Assembly: GCF_003751085.1 (NCBI RefSeq) | Contig: NZ_RJJY01000001.1 | Span: 2,232,001 to 2,296,000, forward strand | Length of the DNA stretch: 64,000 bases | DNA from: Micromonospora sp. Llam0 | GTDB taxonomy: Bacteria > Actinomycetota > Actinomycetes > Mycobacteriales > Micromonosporaceae | Direction of reading: 5' to 3' | In this document: positions 13,639-22,100 of the stretch, one piece after another | Layout: each line of letters starts with the position of its first letter | Position numbering within the stretch: position 1 is the first letter of the stretch | Translations under genes and position numbers: made by a program | The notes under the pieces: generated by a model | The model's input: the letters and a program-made list of their open reading frames with translations, nothing else | The model's database searches: none | Told to the model about the DNA's origin: nothing

Positions 13639-16173
13639 ATGACCCGGGTACCTCCCACCTCACCGTCGACGCACGGCGTCGCCCCGCACCGGATCACCTT
13701 GACGACCACCGCAGGAGGCGGACTGGCCGAACCGGACAGACCACAGACCGCGCTCACCGCCGGGGAACTCGCCCAGATCATCGTGCGGGCCGGCGGCGAA
13801 GGTCGTGACGTGCAGGTCCTGGTACCGGACGGCGCCCGGCACACCGCCATGCTGCTGGCGCTCGCCGACCGACTCGGTCGGGACGTGCTGATGGTCCCGG
13901 CCGGCGCGGTCCCGAGCCGACCGACGACGGACGCCGACGAACCGACCCCGGTGGACCGGACGACCGGTGCCGTCGTCGACTGGCTGCTCGTCCAGCCACC
14001 GTCCATGTCGACCAGCCTGCCCGGTTGGTACGGCCTCGACGGTGGTCGGGTCCGGCACCGTCGAGGCTGGGCCACGCTGCCACTGCCCCGGGGTCTGTCG
14101 TTCACCACCCGCGAGGCGTTCCCGGTCGCCCGGGCCGCCGCCGCCCGGCTCGGCGGTGGACATCCCGGGCTGGCCACCATCGCGTTCAGCGTCGACGGCG
14201 ACGCGCCGCTGCTGTGCCGTCACGACGGCATGCGCACCGTGGCCTCCGGCACCGACCTGGCCGCGGCGCTGGCCGCCGTCCCGCTGTACGGCGGCGACCT
14301 GCGGGTCTGGCCACAGGTGCCAGACCATCAACCGGCTTCCGAGCAGGACTCCCCCGTCGGCGGCGATCCGGCGGGCCGGATCAGCGACCCGGCGGGCCCG
14401 CGCGTCGACCCGGCGGACCGGGTCCTGTACCCCGACCTCGGCGCCGAGGTCACCGCCGGCCTCACGGCGTACCTGACCGAACTGGCGGGACGGGTCGGAG
14501 CCACGGTCTGGGCACCGCCGACCGGCAGCCGGGTCGTGCTCCTCGACGGGGTCCGTGACCTCGCCATCCGTGACCGCGACGGCCATCTGCGCGGCTGGCA
14601 GGCGTTCCGACCGCCCGGTCCGGAACACCCGGACCGGTTCTGGTCCGACCGCGACGGACGGCTCGTGCCGGTCGGCGGCACCATGGACGCGGGCGGGTCG
14701 GACGCCGACATGGCCGGCGACGAGCCGCCGGCACCGGCGGCCAGCGGTGCCGAACTGGTCAGCGTGGCCTCCGAGGCCCGGCAGGCCGCGTTGCGCCGCT
14801 GGAAGACGGTCCAGCGACGCGACGGACAGTTCCGGGTCGAGCTGGCGGTCCTGGACGACGGACGGTTGGCGGCCCGCCACGGCGACGGCGGGCTGCTCGC
14901 CCTCGGGCCGCGGGAGCTGCAGGCGCTGCTGCGTCGAGCCGGCTGGACCGGCCAGGACCTGGCGCTGTTGATCTCGGTGCCGCCGGAGCGTTTCGGCCAC
15001 CTGCGGGCCCACGTGACAGCCCTCGCCGACCAGGTTCCCGCCGAGATCTGGGTGCCGGAGCCGGGGGCGCGGCTGGCCGTGGTGCAGGGTCAGCCGCGGT
15101 CGCTGCGGACCGCCGGCGAGCCGGCCCGGTGGTGCCGGATTGCGCCGGCCGCTCCCGGTGCCACCGATCTGGTCACCGTGTCCGGACGGTGGCGCAGCCA
15201 CGACGGCTGGCTGGTGCCCGCACCGGCGTCGGCGCTGGTACCAGCGCCGACGCCGGCCGGCCGGGACCGAACCGCCACCGACCCGCCGGTCGGCGACCTG
15301 CCGCCAGCCGGCCAGCGTCCGTCGATGGTTCCCGCCGCCCGGGGCAGCCGGGGACACGGCGTGACCTGGTTGCCGGAGCGGCCCACGGTGAACGCGGAGC
15401 CGTTCGAGCTGTACGTCCCCGTTGGCCTGCCCGCCGCCCGGATCGCTGCGGACGGGCTGCCCACCGCGGAACTGTTCGTCGTCGGCCAACTCGACCCCGA
15501 CCGGCTCCGCTCCACCCATCCCGGCGCGGTGGTGCTGCGGTTGTCGGTCGCCCCGGGCGGGGCGGTGGCGACGACCGGGCTCGACGACACCGCACCCGCC
15601 GACGTCCGCCACCTGATCCGCGGGGTGGACAGCTACCTGTTGCCGGCCGGCTGGTTGGACCGGGTCCAGGTGACGCAGGGCTGGACACCGACCGGCCCTG
15701 GCGAGTGGCAGGCACAGTCGGAGCTCGCGCCGACCCCGTTGCTGCTGCGCTGCACCGGCGCGCGGCACGGCGTCGACGGCCTACCCAACGAGGTGGTCCG
15801 ATGGCCTGCCGGCCGGCGCGGCAGTACGGCGTACGCCCTGCTCCCGGCGACCGGCGCACCGGACGACGACCACGTCGCGTTGCGCGATGCCCGGCCGGAC
15901 GTCCCGGGTGCGCCGGCACGGCTCGTGCAGTTGCGCATCGAACCGGGGCAGGCCGTGGACGTGGCGGCCAGCGCCGCCCGGATCGCAGCGTTGGCCACCG
16001 TACGGACCCGGCTGGTGCGGCTCAACGCCGCTGGTGTGGAGTGGCTGTTGCCGCCGCGCAACTACGACCGGGCAACGGTGACCCGGGTGTACGACGCGGA
16101 AGGTGACCGGTGGGTGCTGCGGGCCCGGCGGGTCGAACTGCCGCTGGCGACCCTGCTCACCCAGACCGGCTGA
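13639..16173 (+). CDS. Large hypothetical protein (844 aa) related to the giant protein's C-terminus
   Basis: A soluble protein built of about three ~200-residue alpha/beta modules. Each has a helix (LTAGELAQIIVRAG; VTAGLTAYLTELAG; LGPRELQALLRRAG), then a hydrophobic strand, a loop and a second helix such as MLLALADRLGRDVLMVPAGA, and often closes with GW and a Pro-rich end (LRGWQAFRP, HDGWLVPAPA). The same module ends the giant protein on the opposite strand (VTPGQLAMMTAPLTNLSGTV, ASAMGVEVLVLAVAP, SPWRLFAP). No catalytic motif was recognised. No signal peptide is seen. The start is uncertain: ATG 13639 is preferred, although the frame is open from 13504. The gene converges on and overlaps the giant gene by 17 bases. 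Confidence 0.7.
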   Translation: MTRVPPTSPSTHGVAPHRITLTTTAGGGLAEPDRPQTALTAGELAQIIVRAGGEGRDVQVLVPDGARHTAMLLALADRLGRDVLMVPAGAVPSRPTTDADEPTPVDRTTGAVVDWLLVQPPSMSTSLPGWYGLDGGRVRHRRGWATLPLPRGLSFTTREAFPVARAAAARLGGGHPGLATIAFSVDGDAPLLCRHDGMRTVASGTDLAAALAAVPLYGGDLRVWPQVPDHQPASEQDSPVGGDPAGRISDPAGPRVDPADRVLYPDLGAEVTAGLTAYLTELAGRVGATVWAPPTGSRVVLLDGVRDLAIRDRDGHLRGWQAFRPPGPEHPDRFWSDRDGRLVPVGGTMDAGGSDADMAGDEPPAPAASGAELVSVASEARQAALRRWKTVQRRDGQFRVELAVLDDGRLAARHGDGGLLALGPRELQALLRRAGWTGQDLALLISVPPERFGHLRAHVTALADQVPAEIWVPEPGARLAVVQGQPRSLRTAGEPARWCRIAPAAPGATDLVTVSGRWRSHDGWLVPAPASALVPAPTPAGRDRTATDPPVGDLPPAGQRPSMVPAARGSRGHGVTWLPERPTVNAEPFELYVPVGLPAARIAADGLPTAELFVVGQLDPDRLRSTHPGAVVLRLSVAPGGAVATTGLDDTAPADVRHLIRGVDSYLLPAGWLDRVQVTQGWTPTGPGEWQAQSELAPTPLLLRCTGARHGVDGLPNEVVRWPAGRRGSTAYALLPATGAPDDDHVALRDARPDVPGAPARLVQLRIEPGQAVDVAASAARIAALATVRTRLVRLNAAGVEWLLPPRNYDRATVTRVYDAEGDRWVLRARRVELPLATLLTQTG

Positions 16174-19100
16174 CCGGAGCGAACAACCGCCATGGTGAAT
16201 CAGCTGATGACTGCTCGGGCGGCGGCACCGGCACCTGCGGCGGCCCGGTCGGCGATCCACCGCGTGGTGCGACCGCCAGCACCAGGACTTCGACGCCCAT
16301 AGCGCTCGCATAGGCCGACACGAAACCGCTGTTTGCGGCAGTGACGTCGCCGATGATCAACGCCACGGTGCCGGACAGGTTGGTCAGCGGGGCGGTCATC
16401 ATCGCCAACTGGCCCGGCGTCACCGGCACCTGCCGGGTCCGGCCGTCGGCGTCCTGCACCGGGGCCAGGATCTGGTCGCCGGCGCCGCGTACGACCGCCG
16501 CCGGTATCTCACCCGGGGACAGCAGGTCGACCGGCGACAACCGGACCAGGTCCGCCTCGTCGAGCAGCGCGAGTCCCGTCCGGTCGCCGGTCAGCCGGTG
16601 GCCGAGCACCTGCTGCCCGTCGAGGTACCAGTGCCGGTCCGAGGCCCTGGTCAGTTCCGCTTCCCCGGTGGTCGGCTGCGAGGCATCGACCGGCGTCGGC
16701 GGCGCTGTCACCGACTCGGACGACGGGGTCAGCGCGGCGAAGATCGGATCGTGCTGCGGGTCCACGTCGGCCGCCATGGGCGGGGGGTGAGCGGACGGCA
16801 GGGACGGGGTCCCACCACGGGCCGCCGACGGCCCCGCCCTGCGGGGCTTGACGGTGACATCGGACGCCGCGTCCGAATCGGACTCGGACGACGACTCGTC
16901 CTCGGACGAGTCGACCCCGGCCTCCGGGTCCGACGCGGCGCTCACTCGGGGATCACCCACCGGTGCGTCATCCGACTCCGAGTCTTCGTCCGAGTCGGAT
17001 TCGGAGTCGCTGCCGGAATCAGCCTCGTACCCGGCCTCTGCCGTGCCCGAGCTGCTGCTCGACTCCGCGTCGGCTGTGATGTCGCTGCCCGGCGGCAGCG
17101 GAATGTGCGCGGGCAGACGCGCCGGCGGGTTCGCCGACATGGCCAGGAAGCCGTCCGGGACGTCGATGACGAGCGTGCCGGCCGGGCCGGACACGTAGAC
17201 GGTGACGTCGTAGCGGTACTGGTAGTAGCTACGCACCGACTCGACGTTGCGCTCGGAGACGTCCCCGATCGACAGCTCGCCACCAGCCTCCCGGGACTGC
17301 TCGACGGTGAATGGGGCGTCCGTGCCGAGCCGTACCCCCTTTGCGACGTCACCCCGGCCGGACGGCCCCAGCGTCACCGTGGTCCTGGACCCGCTGCTGG
17401 TCCCGGCGCTGGGCGACGCCTCCTTCTGCCCGTACCTGCGGCCTTTCTTCCGGACGGTGAGCGGCTCACCGGTCGACGACTCGTAGTACTGGACGGCCCG
17501 AATGTCAATATTGACGGTGATGTCGGTTCCGGGGATTCGGTACCCGTCGTCGAGTAGATCCCACACCCGGGACCGCATCGTCGACCCGTCGGCGTGGTCG
17601 CCGAGCGCCAGAGCGACCACGCTGTGCCACGGCAGGCCCGGAACCCGGCCGTTGATCACCGACGTCGGCGAGAGTTGTGCCGGCAGGGTGGTCAGACCGG
17701 CGAACGCGCGCACCAGTTGGGCGACCTTCACCAACGTCCAGGGGTGCAGGGACTGGTCCGCGAGCAGGTCCCGGTTCGCCTGCGGACGGCTCGCCGGCGG
17801 GGTGCCCCAGTGCACCGGCGGCGCGGCGGGGAACCCGGCAGGTCGCTGCGCGGCCGAGGAGACCCACCGCCCCCGCTGGTCGGCGGTCTCGGCAAGGTAC
17901 GTCGGAACCAGCAGCTTCGCCGTGCCGGTGAGCGGGGCCGCGGTGGCGCTTTCCCAGTCCCATTCGCCAAGTCGGTTGTCGAACCAGATCTGCCGAGCCC
18001 ACTGTTCGCCGCCGTCACGCAGTGAGGTGGTGAGGAAGAACGTCTCGCGCAGCGTCGCGGAGATCAGCTGCATCCAGTACGGCTTGTGGTTGGTCAGTCC
18101 GATCCGTACCTCGAACTCCATCGGCTGGATGAACTGGGTGGCTCCGCCCTTGACACCGACCCGGAAAATGTCCTTGTCGTCCTGGGTGACCCCGAGGTCC
18201 GACTCGTGCTCGCGGGAGTAGGCCAGACCACCGGAGGCACCGGCGTCGGTGGCGTCGGTGGGCTTGCCGTAACCCTTGATCTTGACGACGGTCCAGGTCC
18301 ACTCGTCGCCCTGGTTCTCTGACCGGGAGGACCCGTCCAACGCCTCGCCCCGCAACAGCAGGTCGACGTCGTGCCGGCTGCCGCTCGCCGTCGGCGCACC
18401 GGCGAAGCGACCGGTCACCTCGATCAGCATCATCCGCAGGTTGCGCAACGGACTCGGCACGACGAACAGCCCCCGCACGCCGGATCCGACGAGCGCGGTC
18501 CACTGGTTCTCCAACGGCATCGACGCGAACTGGGCACGCACCGCACGGCGCAGCAGGGTGTGGCGGTTGCCTGCCGGGATCAGCCCTTTCGTGCGCATGG
18601 TTTCTTCGATGAACGTCAGAACGGGGCCGGCCTGTAGCCGTTCCGGGTGGCCAAGAGCCTGCGCGAGATCCGGATCCGAGTAGATCGCGACGGGTGCCGC
18701 GGGCGCCGTCGCCGGATCGACGCCGGTCGCGGGAGCCGGCGCGTCAGTGCCGGTCACCGGAGCCGGCGGGTCGCTACCGGTCGCGGGGGTCGCCGGATCG
18801 GTTGGCCGCGCGGGCAGTGGCAGGCTCAGTTCGTCGGCGATCTCGACCGGCATCATGAAGTCGAGTCCACGCGGCACCTTGAGGTAGCCGGTGTGGGTGG
18901 TGGTGGTCGGCTGGTCCGGCCGGTCGGGCTGGAAGAGGTCCTTCAGGTCGTTCCACTCCACGATCGACGCCTCGATCAGGACGTCGCCCTGGAAGATCCC
19001 TTGGTCGCCGCCGTACGTGGCACGGCTGATGTCGGCGCTGCCGGCGCTTTCGGCGTTCTCCTCGCCGGTGGACCACTTCCGGCCGACACCGGCGATCTCG

Positions 19101-22100
19101 ACGTCGGCCCGGCCGATCGCGGCCTCGTCCCCACCGCTGGGGTTGGGGGCCAGGTAGCTGCCGCTCGGCGCGAACCCCACCTTGTTGGAGGAACCCTTCT
19201 CGGCGCCCAGTTCGTGCTTGCCTACGCGCTTGAGGTAGTGCTCGATCTCGACCGTCCCGGAGACACGGCCAGTACCCGGCGGTACCACCCGGGCCCGGAT
19301 GATCAGCACCATGTGGGAGGTGATGCCGTTGTCCAGCGAGACGATCCAGCCGCGCCCGTCGGTCAGCTCGGCGAAGTGGGCGTTGAGGTGGTTCGGGATA
19401 CCGATCTGCCACAGCTCGCGTGGCCAGTTCAACGGATCGTCGAACCACTCCTGGGACTGACCGGTGGTCTGCCGGTAGAGGTCGGCTGCCAGCGCGACCA
19501 GCTCCGGCATCGTCACGAAGGCGGTCTCGACCGCGTTGACGCCGTACAGGTCGAAACGCACGAAGTCGACCGAGTCGATGTCCTCGCGCATCGCCGACCA
19601 CTGCGCCAGGACGGCGGCGCCGGAGGTCAGGGTGTTCGCTCTGCGGACCTGGTCGAGGGTCAGCGGGGTGTCCGGGATGTGCTCGACCGGAGTGACGATG
19701 CCGGCCTCCGAGCCGAAGACCCAGGTGTGACGTTGCGCGCCGACCTTCGACTCGCGGATCACCAGCACGTAGGCCACACCGTAGCCGTTGTCGATGACGT
19801 CACCGGTGGTCTCCGTCCGGCGGTACGACTCGACCGACACCGACCGGTCGTCGTTGTGCCCCGCCGAGCGGCCCTTCTCCACGCTGAACGGCAGCGCGAC
19901 CCGGCCCGCCTTGGCGACCGGGATCACCGGACCTCCGCTGAACGCGACGGCGACGCTCGCATCGTCGGCGATCGTCCCGGAGTGGCCGTGCGCGACGATC
20001 GTCCGGGTGTTGACGCTCATCGGGTACTGGCTGCTGTCGCGATGCTCCTCCAGGTAGACCGTCAGCATGATGTCGTAGTCCTTGCCGCCGACGGTGACGG
20101 TGAACGGGTCACCAGCCAGGTGGCGGTTGAGGTCGGCCTCCAGCGATGGACGGCCCAGCCGCTGAACGATCGTCTGAGCGGTGTCCCGGTCCAGCCGTTG
20201 CACCCCGGCGATCAGCGGCAGCGCCCGCTCGATGGTGAGGACCACCACTTCGGACCTCGGTAGCGACACCGGCACCCCCCAGCCGGTACCGCGCCGAGTC
20301 GCCAGCGCGAGCGGCTCACCCGCCGTCGGGGCAGCGATCCTCCTACCCCGGTAGTGCGGTACGGGAACCGCCGGCCGGGCTCGCGGCTGCGACGGCGGCG
20401 GGGTCGGCTGCCGCGGGTTGCCCGGCGGCGAGACGCCGAGCAGCCGGTCCAGATTCTGCCGAGGGCGGTACTGGAACGGTTCCAGTGGCCCCGGCCCGGT
20501 GCGCGTCCACCGCGTGACGCCCCGGGACAGCGCGCTACCGGCGATCGCCCGTTCGAAGCTCGCCCGCTCGGGTTCGGCCACGCCCAGTTCGGCCGGCACA
20601 TCGCTCAGTGAGACGGAAGCGAGCCGCTGGCCGTCCAGTTCGGTGTGCAACGCGACCCGGTAGTGGACGAGGTAGCGTGCCTGATCGGATCGGCGGACCA
20701 GCACGACATGATTGGACACGTCGGTGCTGAGGTCCAGGGCCAGGCTCTCCCCGCCGGAGACCTTCAAGTCGACACCGAGCGTCCCGGTGGCCCGTTGGCC
20801 GGTCCGCCCGATCGTGTCGGTGCCCGGGTCGACCATGCCGATCGCCGTGAACGACGGGTCGAACGCCAGTCCGCTGGTGGCAGTCGCTTCGTCGCTCTGG
20901 CTGAGCACGACACTCATGTCGTCGCGCACCTCGACGCCGGGAGCTGAACCGATGTACTGAATCTTGGTGGGTGTGATGGTGAGGCTCAGGTTGCCGGTGA
21001 GTCCGCCGACGGACAGCGCGTCGGTGCGGACCCCGTTTGACAGCAGATGCGTGCTGCGGTTGATCAGACTGCGTTCGTTGAGCAGCTGGCGGGTGCCGGC
21101 TTCGGCGACAGCGACCCGCTGCTGCGGTGTCAACCGGCTCCTGGCGAGCTGCCGGTGCCACTGGATGACGAGTGTGGTCAGACCGATGGCGTTGAGTACC
21201 GGCCTGGCCCGGGTGACTCGCTGCCGCTCCAACTGCTGCGGCGCCGGGGTGGTCTCGCGTGCCCCCGGCCACCCGTTGTCCCGTCTGGCGTACTGCTCGG
21301 GCACCACGACCGTCAGTCCGCTCCGTTCGGGTGGCGCGGTGCCGGTGGAGCCGAACTGTCGGCCGTCGGCGTAGACGTCGAACCGCAGGCCGACGTCGAA
21401 CATCTGCCGGTTCTTGACGAACATCTGCCGCCCGGCGACCAGGGTTCGGTTCTCCGTACTGGACGTGTCGAACCCTCCTTCGAGCTTGAACGGGAAATTG
21501 AACATCAGCCGGCTGATCCGTCTGGCGAAGCCACTGAGCCCAACCAGCATCAGATCCATCGGCGCGGGTATTCCTCGGTCGACCCCGCCACCGCGCGAGG
21601 TGTTCGTCGACCCCGAACCGAAGACCACCTTGTACGGGGCCGGTCCGGTCCGGGTCCGCTGGTGTGGCCGGCCGTTGTCGATGACCGGCCGGATCCAGAC
21701 AAGCCGGTCACCGGCCTGTACGGTGATCCCCTGCGCGAGGACCCGGTCCCACTTCTCGAGGAACTCGCTGTATCGCTCGTCGATGAACGGGTCCGGGGTG
21801 TTGTCCGCCGGCCCATCCGTCGGCGTGGGCGGCAACGGGGGCGCGGTATACAGGTCGATCAGCGCGGCGCGGACCGCCCGGCGGATCGCGTCCCGCTGGC
21901 CGGCCGAAAAGATGGCGGATGTCGGACCGGACACAAGGTCATGCAGAAGTCGGCCGACGACGTCCTCCGGCCGCTGGCCGGGTGGGGGTCCTGCCTGGTA
22001 GGCGTACATCTGGCCGAGCGCACCGTCGAACTGGGTGTACCAGGGCAGAGCGGGTGGCTCGGCGAACAGTTCCGGCAGGTCCAGGTCATCCGGAAAGTCA

